A stretch of DNA of 64,000 bases from VFJQ01 sp044226525 (GCA_044226525.1 JBGAGV010000016.1:124001-188000); one strand, 5' to 3'; shown: positions 33,271 through 43,068, counted from the stretch's first letter. The notes: generated by a model from the letters alone, not told the origin. Numbers and translations are program-made.

Positions 33271-35811
33271 TCAGCTCACGAGCTGAATCCGCACATCACC
33301 AGTGGTGCCAAGAAGAGCGCCGTCCGTAACGGCCATCTTCGTTTTTCCGACGGTGAGCGAGGTGATCTGGTGAGAGATGAAGCCGAAATGATCGGTGCCG
33401 CCGACGGTCCCCAGCACCTGCCCGCCGATGGTAATGCTGGCAATTTTCGCGATCGCGCCGCCGGCGATTATCGTATCGTGACCATCGCCGAAATTCACGT
33501 TGTCGGCATTCACGCCGACGCCACCGGGAGCGTCGTCCAACCCGAAATTCTGCGCGCCTGCAATCAGCGTGCTCGCGACCCAGTCACCACCCACTTTTAC
33601 CTTGCCGATCTGCGCATTCCCATTCGCGGGGGAATCCGGACCGTCCCACCCAGCGGTGATTCGTGCGTATTCCACCCTGCCACCGATGGTGATGCTGCCG
33701 ATGGCCACATCGCTGGCTGGAGTCGGGGCAGCCTGCCCGCGCGCCCCGATCAATACCGGTGCGGAGGGAACCCCAACGACATTTCCCCCGACCGAGATGC
33801 TGCCGATACTGGCTCCCGCCCCAATCGTTCCCAAACCGCCTGCAGAAGGAGAATAAACCGACCCGGCGATCTTCACGCTCGCGATACTTCCGGCCGCGCC
33901 AATCGCACCCGTGGATGCGCTGCCACCACCGATCAGATTGTGTCCGATTGACACCATTCCGATGTCACCAGAGCTCCCAATCGAGCCGCTGCCTGTGAAC
34001 GGTCCACCCGCCACCGAACCACCGATCGTCACGCTCTTGAGCAACGCGCTGGCATGCACGGACCCGGAAAACATGCCAGCCCCACCGACCAGATCTTGCG
34101 CGATCTTCACCGGCCCCAGACCGGCGAAGCTATTGATGCTGCCGGAGTTCGGTCCGACATCGCCGCGCATTGAGCCCCCGACAGTCACGCCAGCCAGCGC
34201 CCCGCCGGAACTGATCATGCCGGAATCGGAGCCGCTCCCGCCGATCACATCGCCAGCGACAATTACAAAACCCATCTCACCGGAAGCGGAGATTTCGCCC
34301 GTATCCGAAGCCGCACCGCCAATCACTGAGCCACCGATCTTCGCGTTGCCAAGACTCGCACAATCCACAAACCCCGTCATGCTGCCAGTTCCACCGATCA
34401 CGCTGCCGCCGATCTGGAGGAGAGCAATGTGTCCCGTGCTGAAAATCTCGCCGCTGTGCTCACCCACATCGCCAATCATCGAACCGCGAATTTTCACCGC
34501 CGCGATATCGGCAAAGACCGTCACCAACCCGGAGTTGTCACCTCCGGCACCCAGCACGTCGCCGCCAATCGAAATCACGCCTGCGCCGAGATTGGCAAAG
34601 ATTTGTCCGCTCTGGTCGCCCCCTCCACCGACGAGCGAACCTCCGACATTGGCCTTGCCGAGTCTCCCCATGCACTCGATCGCGCCGGAGTAATCCCCCG
34701 AACCACCACGCATATCGCGGCCGACCTTGAGAAACACCATGTCACCCTGACACTCGATCTGTCCGGCCCCATACATGCCGCTACCGCCGATCAGGGAACC
34801 TCCGATCGTGACGTTCGTGAGACTGCCTTTGCTGACGATCGCTCCGGAGGCGTTGCCAGCGCCCGCGATGACGTCGTGCCCGATCTTCACCGGGCCCACC
34901 CCTGCCGCCGCTCCGATCCAACCGCTGGAATCTTTACCTCCTCCAAAGAGAGAGCCCCCGACCGTCACGCCCGCGAGCCTTCCTCCCGCCACGATCGTCG
35001 CGGAATGCGCGCCGCCCGCGCCGGCGATATCGTGCGCGACTTTCACCATCCCTACGTCGCCCATACTCCCGACCGCTCCACTGTAATTGCCGTCACCGCC
35101 GATAATCGAGCCGCCGATGGTCACCGTCGCGACGACACTTCCCGTTACGAACCCCGTTTCATCCCCGGCTCCTCCGACCAGATCCCGCCCGATCTTTACC
35201 GGGCCAAGCGGACCCGCGCTAGCAACGCTACCACTCATTCCGGCCGCACCGCCAATCACCGAGCCGCCGATGGTCACCTTTCCGATCTTCGCCGGCGTGC
35301 CTCCAGTGGTATGCAAATACGCATCGCGCAGATCCCCTTTCAGGGTCAGGGCGCCGAGCGGTCCAGCAATCGCGCTGTCCAGGTCCGGCGCACCGGTGCT
35401 CATGCCGAAGACCCCGAGCGATTGCACTGTGAGCGTCTTCAAACCTGGCGTCGTCAATGTGGCGTCGCCGGCATCGATCGCAGCCAGATCACCTTTCACC
35501 TTCACGATGCCCAGGTCATTCCCTGTCGCGTCGATATAGCCCACGTTGACCAGGCCATCTCCACCTCCCGCAGCCTTGGCCGTGATGGTCAGATTCGCTC
35601 CGGCAAACACCCCAGCCGTCAGGTCGAGTCGCTGAAGCTGATGCCCCGTGAGATCGAAGGTGGCTAAGCCAGCGAGCGACGTGCCCTTGCTCGAACTGAC
35701 CGTCACCAGATCACCATCTACATCCGTAAAGGAGAGAACCGCTGCGGGCGAAATGCGTGCTTCGAGCGCCTCAGCGGCTGGGCGAGTCGAGCGCAAGACC
35801 GGCGTTTTCAT
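33271..35811 (-). CDS. Beta-solenoid surface protein (LEARISPA type)
   Basis: 846 residues from ATG 35811. After a basic start comes AEALEARISPAAV, the same N-terminal motif as the 2225-residue protein. FTDVDGDLVTVSSSKG and a DLTAGVFAG-type module follow, matching the C-terminal module of that protein. Residues about 140-700 form at least 18 tandem repeats of roughly 27 residues, built on VTIGGSLIGGSG then YSGAIxSxGxLG. This gly-rich pattern predicts a right-handed beta-helix. No catalytic residues stand out. Likely role: a surface or secreted structural or adhesive protein. Confidence 0.88.
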   Translation of the reverse strand: MKTPVLRSTRPAAEALEARISPAAVLSFTDVDGDLVTVSSSKGTSLAGLATFDLTGHQLQRLDLTAGVFAGANLTITAKAAGGGDGLVNVGYIDATGNDLGIVKVKGDLAAIDAGDATLTTPGLKTLTVQSLGVFGMSTGAPDLDSAIAGPLGALTLKGDLRDAYLHTTGGTPAKIGKVTIGGSVIGGAAGMSGSVASAGPLGPVKIGRDLVGGAGDETGFVTGSVVATVTIGGSIIGGDGNYSGAVGSMGDVGMVKVAHDIAGAGGAHSATIVAGGRLAGVTVGGSLFGGGKDSSGWIGAAAGVGPVKIGHDVIAGAGNASGAIVSKGSLTNVTIGGSLIGGSGMYGAGQIECQGDMVFLKVGRDMRGGSGDYSGAIECMGRLGKANVGGSLVGGGGDQSGQIFANLGAGVISIGGDVLGAGGDNSGLVTVFADIAAVKIRGSMIGDVGEHSGEIFSTGHIALLQIGGSVIGGTGSMTGFVDCASLGNAKIGGSVIGGAASDTGEISASGEMGFVIVAGDVIGGSGSDSGMISSGGALAGVTVGGSMRGDVGPNSGSINSFAGLGPVKIAQDLVGGAGMFSGSVHASALLKSVTIGGSVAGGPFTGSGSIGSSGDIGMVSIGHNLIGGGSASTGAIGAAGSIASVKIAGSVYSPSAGGLGTIGAGASIGSISVGGNVVGVPSAPVLIGARGQAAPTPASDVAIGSITIGGRVEYARITAGWDGPDSPANGNAQIGKVKVGGDWVASTLIAGAQNFGLDDAPGGVGVNADNVNFGDGHDTIIAGGAIAKIASITIGGQVLGTVGGTDHFGFISHQITSLTVGKTKMAVTDGALLGTTGDVRIQLVS

Positions 35812-35936
35812 AGGACTGAAGCAGTGAGACACTTTGAGTATCCGCCCCGCCCCGAGCGGGGACTCCACGCTCCTTGCCAGAAAACACCCTTCGGTTGGGC
35901 AAAGCTGCCCGTCCGGTCGGCCTCGCGCCCCAGACG

Positions 35937-36566
35937 CTATCGGACCGAAAATGCAGTGCGCAGTTCGATTGCCTTCCGTTCCGCCGGCTGCTCGTCCAGC
36001 GGCCAGTTGTCCTTGTTATCCCGGTTGGGCTGCGCAGGTTTTTCGAGTTGTTTGAAGGTGAGCGGTTTCACGAACCACTTCACGGTATATTCTCCTAGGG
36101 GCAGCTTACCGAGATTCACGGCGGTAACTTCGTAGTAAGTGAAAGTCTTGAAGTAGCGGCCCTGCCAGATGGCCTCGTTCAGCACCACAGTGAACTCGTT
36201 ACCGTGCCGCTCGATCTTCTCCACCCACACGCGGTCATTGTCATCGAGCTGGCGGGTGCGGAAGATCAGCCAGTTTTCATCGGCGGCGGTGGTCTCGGTT
36301 TTGTTTTCCGACAATTGATCCGCCCAATCATCGAGCGATATGCCTGGCGGTTTTTGGGCGAGCGGTGGCGCATGTTGCAGCATCGCGGCATCGTTCCACT
36401 TGCCAGTATCGCCGCGGACGAATTCCCGGCGGTCGCTGAGCGTGCCGCGCTCGGCGCGATCCTTCAGCGCTTTGAGCGTTGCGTCCTGAGCGTGAAGCAG
36501 CGCGGCGAATAGCGCCAGCTTCGCCAGGATCGATGCACGGAGCGATCCCACGATCTTCGTCCTCAT
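35937..36566 (-). CDS. Hypothetical secreted protein
   Basis: 209 residues, not recognised. The N-terminus (MRTKIVGSLRASILAKLALFAALLHAQD) is a signal peptide. The mature part is polar, with WADQLSENKTETTAADENWLIFRTRQLDDNDRVWVEKIERHGNEFTVVLNEAIWQGRYFKTFTYYEVTAVNLGKLP. This looks like a small beta-sandwich, with TVKWFVKPL near the end. It starts six bases after the stop of the PQQ-propeller gene, so it is the second gene of that operon and probably works with it in the periplasm. Confidence 0.72.
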   Translation of the reverse strand: MRTKIVGSLRASILAKLALFAALLHAQDATLKALKDRAERGTLSDRREFVRGDTGKWNDAAMLQHAPPLAQKPPGISLDDWADQLSENKTETTAADENWLIFRTRQLDDNDRVWVEKIERHGNEFTVVLNEAIWQGRYFKTFTYYEVTAVNLGKLPLGEYTVKWFVKPLTFKQLEKPAQPNRDNKDNWPLDEQPAERKAIELRTAFSVR

Positions 36567-36572
36567 GGCTGA

Positions 36573-37895
36573 TTACTGCCCCCCCCTGGCTACCTTGTTT
36601 TGCAGCCGGAACACCGAGGAGTAGGTGCGGATGAACAGACTGCCACGGGCGATGGCAGGGGTGGCCCACGCGACGTCGCCAATCGAGTTCTTGTGGAGCA
36701 GCTTGAACTCCGGACCGTCGTCGATCACCCAGGTGTCGCCGTTTTCATTCAGCATAAAAACGCGCCCGTGATAAGCCCAGGGGGACGCGTAGAAGCGGCC
36801 CCCCTTCGTGTTGAGTCGCGTCCGAGGAATAATCTCTTTGCCCGTTTTCGCATGGTAGCAGCCGAGCAATCCTGAGTCGTAACACACAAAGAGCCGATCC
36901 CCGCTGATGAGATAGCCCGGGTGAATGCTCGACCCCCGCTTCTGTGACCAGGCGACGAATTCATTGCTCGTCGCCTCGTCGCGAAGCGTGATGTCCCCCA
37001 TCGCACCGGGCCGGATGGCATACAGGGGTCCGTAATGATAGCCCGCACCGGCATAGAGCAACCCGTGCTTCGCTAGCGGCATCTGGCTCACCAGGCCGGC
37101 GGTGCCGCTCAATTCCCACAGCACGCTTCCATCCGACGGAGCGTAGGAGCGAATCTTGTTCATGCCGATCGTTACCAGTTCGGTGCGCGCGCCATTTTCC
37201 CAGACGTAAGGCGTGGACCACGTGCTGCGCTCCTCGCGCGCCACGCGCCAGAGCGTCTTGCCCGTCAGCTTGTCGATCGTTTCGAGAAACGACTCCTGAT
37301 CGTTGTCGTTCTGAATGAAAATCCGGCCACCGTGCAGCACAGGCGAAGTGCCGGTGTTCCAGCCATCACGCATCGGGTAACTCGGCCACCGGCGCTCCCA
37401 CAGCTTTTTCCCATCCATGTCGCAGCAAAACAGGCCGACATTGGCGAAGTAAGCATAGACTCGCTCGCCATCGGTGACCGGCGTCTCCGAGGCGAAGGAA
37501 TTGCGCGGATGCCGCATCTGCGGCGGGATGCCCTGGTGCGCTTCGAACTCCCAGAGGATGCGCCCCGTTTCAAAATCGAGGCAATAGAGCATCCAGCGGT
37601 GCGTTTCCAACTGCGAGACATGGCCGCCCGGGTAGCCGCCCACCTGTGGTGTCGGCAGCGGCGTTTCGCCAACGGCTGAGGTCACGAAAACTTTGCCGCC
37701 CCACACAATCGGCGACGACCAACCCCAGCCGGGCACGGACGCCTTCCACACCACGTTTTCCGTCGCACTCCACGTCTCCGGCAACGTCGCCCCCTCGCCC
37801 AAGCCGTCGGAGTTCGCGCCGCGATATTGCGGCCAGTTCACTGTCTCGGCGGCGTGTAAGACCGTAGCGAGTGCTAAAAAAAGAAACAGCTTCAT
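36573..37895 (-). CDS. Secreted PQQ-type beta-propeller protein
   Basis: 440 residues. A signal peptide (MKLFLFLALATVLHAAE) is followed by NWPQYRGANSDGLGEGATLPETW, a typical start of Verrucomicrobial and Planctomycete PQQ-like propellers. Six or more blades follow, with repeated GGKVFVTS, DFETGRILWEFEA, MDGKKLWERRWPS, DKLTGKTLWRVA, SDGSVLWELSG and HAKTGKEIIPRT motifs. The family resembles BamB and quinoprotein dehydrogenases, but the dehydrogenase active-site residues are not evident. A scaffold role in the periplasm is more likely than catalysis. Confidence 0.86.
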   Translation of the reverse strand: MKLFLFLALATVLHAAETVNWPQYRGANSDGLGEGATLPETWSATENVVWKASVPGWGWSSPIVWGGKVFVTSAVGETPLPTPQVGGYPGGHVSQLETHRWMLYCLDFETGRILWEFEAHQGIPPQMRHPRNSFASETPVTDGERVYAYFANVGLFCCDMDGKKLWERRWPSYPMRDGWNTGTSPVLHGGRIFIQNDNDQESFLETIDKLTGKTLWRVAREERSTWSTPYVWENGARTELVTIGMNKIRSYAPSDGSVLWELSGTAGLVSQMPLAKHGLLYAGAGYHYGPLYAIRPGAMGDITLRDEATSNEFVAWSQKRGSSIHPGYLISGDRLFVCYDSGLLGCYHAKTGKEIIPRTRLNTKGGRFYASPWAYHGRVFMLNENGDTWVIDDGPEFKLLHKNSIGDVAWATPAIARGSLFIRTYSSVFRLQNKVARGGQ

Positions 37896-38063
37896 GACGC
37901 GGGGGGCGCGTGGAGGAGAGATTGAAGGTATCGTAACGAGAATCGCGCGGTTTGCCGAGTCTTTGCTGCGTTTTCGATCAATGCAAAATTTGCCGACCGA
38001 ATCGCACTTCTACCTTATTTGGCGATTGAGTTGCCCCTGCCACGAGGGATTACTCTTGGAACC

Positions 38064-39170
38064 ATGAAGCCCCTCCTCTTCCTCGCGCTCTCTCTCCTCG
38101 TCGGCACGTCGGCGCACGCCGCCGTCATCAACAAATCCGTAAAGGGCAAACCCGCGCTCAAGCGCATCGACGTGATCGAGTTTGGCCCCGAGGGCGTCCT
38201 CTTCCTCGGCGATGGCGCCGGCGCGCAAATCTTCGCGGTGAAGACCGAAGACAAAGCGGGTGCGAAACTGCCGGCGAAGCTCGCAGGCATTAACGCGAAG
38301 CTTGCGGCTACTCTCGGTGCGAAACCGGATGGAATCGAAATCATCGATTTCGCAGTGAGTCCCACCAGCGGCGCGGCGGTCTTCGCGATCCGTAAACAGG
38401 ACGACAAAAGTTACCTCCTCATGACGCTACGGGGCGAGGAGATTGGACTGCTCGATCTCGAGAACGTTACTTACGCGCGCATCCCGCTCCCCAGCGGCGG
38501 TCAGGCTCCGGTCGCAAAAATCACCGATATCGCGTGGACCGATGACCGGATCGTCGCCGGGGCGACGGCGAACGAGGAATTCGCCTCAAAGATTTTCCTC
38601 GCCCGCGCCCCGCTCAATCATGACGAAGCTGGCGAACTGCACAGCGCGGAGACTTATCACGTTTCTCATCGCAAATGGGAAACCAAGGCGCCGATGAGCA
38701 CGATCCTGCCTTATCGCGAAGCCGGGCAGACCTGGCTCGTCGGCGCGTTTGCCTGCACACCGGTAGTGAAGTATCCGCTCGATGCACTGCAACCCGGCGC
38801 AAAAATCAAAGGCACGAGCATGATCGAACTCGGCTCCGGCAATCGTCCGCTCGACATGTTCACCTATCAGAAAGACGGCGTGGAATACGTGCTCGCGAAC
38901 ACGTTCCGTTTCCACCACGAGAAGAAGCCATTTGGCCCGAGCCCGTATTGGACCGTGCGCTTCGAGCGCATGCTCCTCGCTGGAAATGACAACGTGAACG
39001 AGAAGGCCACCATCCGCCTCGTCGGCGACAAACCCGCCACGCCAAAGATCCAGATGATCGATGCCTACAATGGCGTCATGCAGATGGACCGCGCAGGGGA
39101 AAACAGCGCCGCCGTCCTGCGCGCGAGTGAAGCTGGGGCGATCGACTTTGAAATCCTGCCACTGCCTTAG
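38064..39170 (+). CDS. Secreted propeller-like hypothetical protein
   Basis: 368 residues from ATG 38064. A signal peptide (MKPLLFLALSLLVGTSAHAA) is followed by KRIDVIEFGPEGVLFLGDGAGAQIFAVKTEDKAG and strand-rich sequence with ISFAVSPTSGAAVFAIRKQDD, KITDIAWTDDRIVAGATANEEF and SGNRPLDMFTYQKDGVEYVLANTF. A NHL/propeller fold is likely, but no named family is recognised with certainty. It overlaps the next gene by 23 bases. The GGAACC-ATG context offers a reasonable ribosome binding site. Confidence 0.75.
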   Translation: MKPLLFLALSLLVGTSAHAAVINKSVKGKPALKRIDVIEFGPEGVLFLGDGAGAQIFAVKTEDKAGAKLPAKLAGINAKLAATLGAKPDGIEIIDFAVSPTSGAAVFAIRKQDDKSYLLMTLRGEEIGLLDLENVTYARIPLPSGGQAPVAKITDIAWTDDRIVAGATANEEFASKIFLARAPLNHDEAGELHSAETYHVSHRKWETKAPMSTILPYREAGQTWLVGAFACTPVVKYPLDALQPGAKIKGTSMIELGSGNRPLDMFTYQKDGVEYVLANTFRFHHEKKPFGPSPYWTVRFERMLLAGNDNVNEKATIRLVGDKPATPKIQMIDAYNGVMQMDRAGENSAAVLRASEAGAIDFEILPLP

Positions 39171-40161
39171 CACGCTGCTGTTCACGAGTATCGCACTCGC
39201 GAAGCCACCGGTCGTGTGCGTGCTCGATTCCCCAACGCACGTCGAAGTGTCCGCCGACGCGGAAGTGACGCTCGCGCTGCTCGGCGACGATGGCTCGCCC
39301 GGTCCGCCGATCCTTGGCACTGCCGACCGGGAGGGGGCGCGCTACATCTTCACGCCGCGGTTCGCACTGGCAGCGGGCGCGCGGTATCGTGCTTCCGCCG
39401 GTGCCGAGCACACCGACTTCCGTGTGGCCGAGGCTGCGACGAATCCCCCGGCTACGCTCGCAGCAGTCCAGCCCGCGCGCGCCGAAGTGCCCGCGAACCT
39501 GCTGAAGTTCTACCTCCACTTCACGCGCCCAATGCGTGAAGGGCGCGAAGTATTCACGCGCATCCACCTCTTCGATTCTCGCGGCCTGGAAGTCGGGGCA
39601 CCATGGCGCGACGTGGAACTTTGGACCGTGGACGCAAAGCGGCTCACGCTTTGGATTCATCCGGGCCGCGTGAAGCAGGGCGTGAACTTGCGCGAAGACC
39701 TCGGTCCCGTGCTGCGCCCTGGCGAACGCTACACGCTCGTCGTCGATGCCACGATGCGCGATGCGACGGGCCAACCGCTTGGCCGCGAGTTCCGGCACCC
39801 TTTTTCCACCACCGCCGAAGTCCACGCGCGCCTCGACCTCGCCGAGTGGAGGCTTGATCCGCCGCGCACCGGCACGCGAGAGCCGCTGCGCGTCGTGTCG
39901 CCCGTCGCACTCGATTACGCGCTCGCGTTACGCTGTCTCCACCTGAGCGTCGGAGGGAGTGCGGCGCTGGATGACGACGGGCGGACATGGACCTTCACGC
40001 CAACTGCGCCGTGGAAACCGGGGCCGCACACCCTCTCTGCCGATCCGTGGCTCGAAGACCTCTCAGGAAATACGTTTGAGCGCGTCTTCGACACCGACCT
40101 TGCCGCTCCTCTCGAATCGCGCACGCCTATGACTTCGCGCGAATTTTCGCCCAAGCCTTGA
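39148..40161 (+). CDS. Secreted SbsA Ig-like domain protein, TTG start
   Basis: 337 residues if it starts at TTG 39148 (MKSCHCLSTLLFTSIALAKP). This is the only initiator that gives a signal peptide; the longer ATG start lies deep in the previous gene. The protein has two Ig-like regions of the SbsA/Big_5 type: PARAEVPANLLKFYLHFTRPMREGREVFTRIHLFD, DAKRLTLWIHPGRVKQGVNLREDLGPVLRPGERYTLVVD, and a second strand-rich half. GGGG lies nine bases before the TTG. Overlap with the upstream stop implies coupled translation. Likely function is periplasmic or surface binding. Confidence 0.75.
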   Translation: MKSCHCLSTLLFTSIALAKPPVVCVLDSPTHVEVSADAEVTLALLGDDGSPGPPILGTADREGARYIFTPRFALAAGARYRASAGAEHTDFRVAEAATNPPATLAAVQPARAEVPANLLKFYLHFTRPMREGREVFTRIHLFDSRGLEVGAPWRDVELWTVDAKRLTLWIHPGRVKQGVNLREDLGPVLRPGERYTLVVDATMRDATGQPLGREFRHPFSTTAEVHARLDLAEWRLDPPRTGTREPLRVVSPVALDYALALRCLHLSVGGSAALDDDGRTWTFTPTAPWKPGPHTLSADPWLEDLSGNTFERVFDTDLAAPLESRTPMTSREFSPKP

Positions 40162-40195
40162 GCCACATGCAGCATTCGCCAAGAAACTTGCCTCA

Positions 40196-41749
40196 ATGAA
40201 CCCGCATCGCTCGACGTCGCGCCGCCGCTTTCTCTGCTCCGCCACCCTCGCGCTCGCGCCGCTGCTGGCAGCAAGCGCGGACGTAGGAATAGAACAGATC
40301 CGTTGTGAACTGGCGGTGATCGGGGGAGGCAGCGGTGGGTTCGGCGCCGCGCTGGCGGCGGCACGGCGCGGCGTGGACGTGGTGCTCGTGGAGCGGGGGG
40401 ATCGCCTCGGGGGAAATTCCGTGGTCGGCGGAGTGAACATCTGGGAACCGGGACTCGGCGGCACCGGTTTTCCTTTCGAGATCTATCAACAGTTGAAGCG
40501 CGAGCCGAAGGCGGTCGGCATCTATTCGATGAACCGCCACATCAACACCTTCGACCCCGCCCGCGAGGCGTATCCTTTTCCCGGCGGTGAGACGGTGATT
40601 GATCCGACGCGAAACTATCTCGATTCACTGCGTCGCTACGGCCTCCCGCACGCGCAACTGCATGGTGTCGTGTTCGAGCCGGACGTGATGGCGAAGACGA
40701 TACTCGCGATGCTCGAGGGGACGGGCCATTGCCGCGTCCTCTTTCGCACAGAGTTCAAGCGCGCGACGGCAAACGACGGCCGTGTGCAAAGTGTGGTGCT
40801 ACAGAAAGTCCGATTCGCCAATGGCAGGTCGACCTTGGAAAGTCGGACGCTGGTCGCGAACTATTTCGTGGACGCAACCGGCGACGGGACCGTGTGCGAA
40901 AGCGCCGGCTGCGCGATGATGGTGGGGCAGGAAGCCAGCTCGCAATTTGACGAGCCCGGGGCGCCCGCCGACGCGACGCCACGCGTCAATGGCGTGAGCC
41001 TCCTGTATCGTGTCACGCCAGTTTCGATGCCCGCCGTAGAACCGCTTCCCGAGGGTATTCCCGCCGAGTGCTGGTGGACAAAGAAGTTCCCAGTCGCGCA
41101 GATCAACCACTACCCGAACGGCGACCTCAACGTGAATATGCTGCCGACAATGGAGGGGGCGGAATTCATGAGTCTCGGCTGGGGACAGGCGCGCACGGAA
41201 TGCGAGCGCCGGGTTCGCGCACACTGGCACGACATCCAGACGCGCTGCACGGAGTTTCGAGGCTACCGGCTCGAATTGATCGCACCCGTGCTCGGCGTCC
41301 GCGAGACGAAGCGCGTGGTCGGCGAATACGTGCTCACGCAGCACGATCTCGATGCCGGCATCAGCGGCCAGAAGCAGGCGGACATCATTTGCCTCGCCGA
41401 TCATCCGTGCGACACCCATGGCGGTCACAACAAGGGCATCAAGCCGATGCGAGAGCCTTACGGCGTGCCGTTCCGAAGCCTCGTTCCTCGCGGCATGCGC
41501 AACCTGCTCATCACCTGCCGCGCGGCGAGCTTCAGTTCCATCGCCGCGTCGAGTTGCCGCCTCTCTCGCACGATGATGCAACTCGGCCAGGCCGCGGGCA
41601 CGGCGGTCGCGCTTGCGAGGGAAGAGAAGGTGGAGTTGCCCGACGTGTCGCCGGACCATCTGCGCACATCGCTCCGCGAGCAGCACGTCCAACTGGAACA
41701 TCCGATGCCGGAGGCTCTGCGAGCGTATCTGCAGCAAGAGCAACCGTGA
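40196..41749 (+). CDS. Tat-exported FAD-dependent oxidoreductase
   Basis: 517 residues. A twin-arginine signal (STSRRRFLCSATLALAPLLAAS) precedes the FAD site CELAVIGGGSGGFGAALAAARRGVDVVLVERGDRLGGNSV. Later come YFVDATGDGTVCESAGC, GVRETKRVVGEYVLTQHD and LITCRAASFSSIAASSCRLSRTMMQLGQAAGTAVALA, the C-terminal FAD-binding pattern of PF12831-type proteins. Members in Verrucomicrobiota often sit with glycan genes and are annotated as FAD-dependent or xanthan-lyase-associated proteins. The substrate is unknown. It belongs to the co-directional set 38064-43068. Confidence 0.88.
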   Translation: MNPHRSTSRRRFLCSATLALAPLLAASADVGIEQIRCELAVIGGGSGGFGAALAAARRGVDVVLVERGDRLGGNSVVGGVNIWEPGLGGTGFPFEIYQQLKREPKAVGIYSMNRHINTFDPAREAYPFPGGETVIDPTRNYLDSLRRYGLPHAQLHGVVFEPDVMAKTILAMLEGTGHCRVLFRTEFKRATANDGRVQSVVLQKVRFANGRSTLESRTLVANYFVDATGDGTVCESAGCAMMVGQEASSQFDEPGAPADATPRVNGVSLLYRVTPVSMPAVEPLPEGIPAECWWTKKFPVAQINHYPNGDLNVNMLPTMEGAEFMSLGWGQARTECERRVRAHWHDIQTRCTEFRGYRLELIAPVLGVRETKRVVGEYVLTQHDLDAGISGQKQADIICLADHPCDTHGGHNKGIKPMREPYGVPFRSLVPRGMRNLLITCRAASFSSIAASSCRLSRTMMQLGQAAGTAVALAREEKVELPDVSPDHLRTSLREQHVQLEHPMPEALRAYLQQEQP

Positions 41750-41793
41750 GCGCAATGCGAGGTGACGATTTCTTCCGCCAATCACTCCAGATC

Positions 41794-43068
41794 ATGACCC
41801 ACAAAACTCCGAACCCACACCTTAACCGCCGCGGCTTCCTGCGGGCGGGAATCTCCAGCATCGCGCTCGGCGCATTTGGGGTTCGCGCACAGGACGCGGC
41901 GAAGACCCAGTTCCCGCCGGTGCGTGCGATCACGACCGCGCCGGGTTTTCATTGGTTTGGGTATTACGACAAGTTCCAGTTCTCCCCGGACAATCGCTTC
42001 GTGCTCTCCAACAAGGCGACCTTCGAGCATCGATCGCCGACCGCGGACGACGTGATCGAAATCGGCATGGTGGACCTGCAGGAAAAGGACAACTGGATTC
42101 CGCTCGGCAAATCGAACGCGTGGTGCTGGCAGCAGGGCTGCATGCTCCAGTGGATTCCGGGCACGGAATCAAAAATCATCTGGAACGACCGCGAGAAGGA
42201 TCGTTTCGTGAGCCACATTCTCGACGTGAAGACCGGCGACAAACGCACGCTACCGACGCCGATCTACGCGCTTAGCCCGGATGGCAAGGAAGCCGTTTCG
42301 TGTGATTTTGCGCGGGTGGCTGACTGCCGGCCCGGTTACGGTTACGCGGGCATTCGCGATCGTTTCTTCGACGACATGGCGCCGGAAGGCAGCGGTGTGA
42401 CGCGTGTGAATCTGGAGACTGGTGAATCGAAGCTCATCGTCTCGCATCGCCAGCTCGCGACCACCGGGGAGATCATCGAAAACCACCCCGACTCGAAACA
42501 TCATGCCTATCACCTGCTCGTGAGTCCGGACGGGAAACGTTTCATCATGCTGCATCGCTGGACACAGCCGAAAGGCGGACACCTCACGAGGCTCATCACC
42601 GCAGCGATGGACGGCAGCGATCTGCGCATGGTCATCCCGAACGGCTACGCCTCGCACTTCATCTGGCGCGACCCGCAGCACATCCTTTCGCAGGCGAAAG
42701 GCTGGCTGGGAAACTCGGATTGGGGCGATTTCCTTTTTGAGGACCGCGATTCCGGCATCGTCGAGGAAATCGGCCACGGCGTGCTCGATAACGGCGGCCA
42801 TCTGACCTACATCCGAAGCAACGAGTGGATCCTGAACGACACCTATCCCAAGGGCGATCTCCGCATTCAGACGCCACATTTGTATCACCTCAAAACAAAC
42901 CGCCGGATCAACCTCGGCGAGTTCTCCCTGCACCCCGCCTACAAGGGCGAGTGGCGCGTAGATAACCACCCGCGCAGCAGCCGCGACGAGCGCTCGGTGT
43001 GCATCGATTCACCGCACGGCGGCAACGGACGGCAGCTTTATCTCATCGACATCAGCGGCATCGCGTAA
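41794..43068 (+). CDS. Tat-exported beta-propeller protein
   Basis: 424 residues from ATG 41794; an alternative ATG at 41755 adds 13 residues. A twin-arginine signal (HLNRRGFLRAGISSIALGAFG) precedes a TolB/oligogalacturonide-lyase-like propeller: WFGYYDKFQFSPDNRFVL, QGCMLQWIPGTESKIIWNDREK, YALSPDGKEAVSCDF, HHAYHLLVSPDGKRFIMLHRW, GHLTYIRSNEWILNDTYPKGDLRIQTPHLYHL. The His-rich end resembles that of enzymes acting on polysaccharide fragments, but catalysis cannot be assigned. Confidence 0.8.
   Translation: MTHKTPNPHLNRRGFLRAGISSIALGAFGVRAQDAAKTQFPPVRAITTAPGFHWFGYYDKFQFSPDNRFVLSNKATFEHRSPTADDVIEIGMVDLQEKDNWIPLGKSNAWCWQQGCMLQWIPGTESKIIWNDREKDRFVSHILDVKTGDKRTLPTPIYALSPDGKEAVSCDFARVADCRPGYGYAGIRDRFFDDMAPEGSGVTRVNLETGESKLIVSHRQLATTGEIIENHPDSKHHAYHLLVSPDGKRFIMLHRWTQPKGGHLTRLITAAMDGSDLRMVIPNGYASHFIWRDPQHILSQAKGWLGNSDWGDFLFEDRDSGIVEEIGHGVLDNGGHLTYIRSNEWILNDTYPKGDLRIQTPHLYHLKTNRRINLGEFSLHPAYKGEWRVDNHPRSSRDERSVCIDSPHGGNGRQLYLIDISGIA

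Noticed and set aside
34429..35667. 412-codon plus-strand frame opposite the solenoid gene
   Set aside because: It is rich in Arg, His and Asp without motifs and matches the antisense of the GG repeats.
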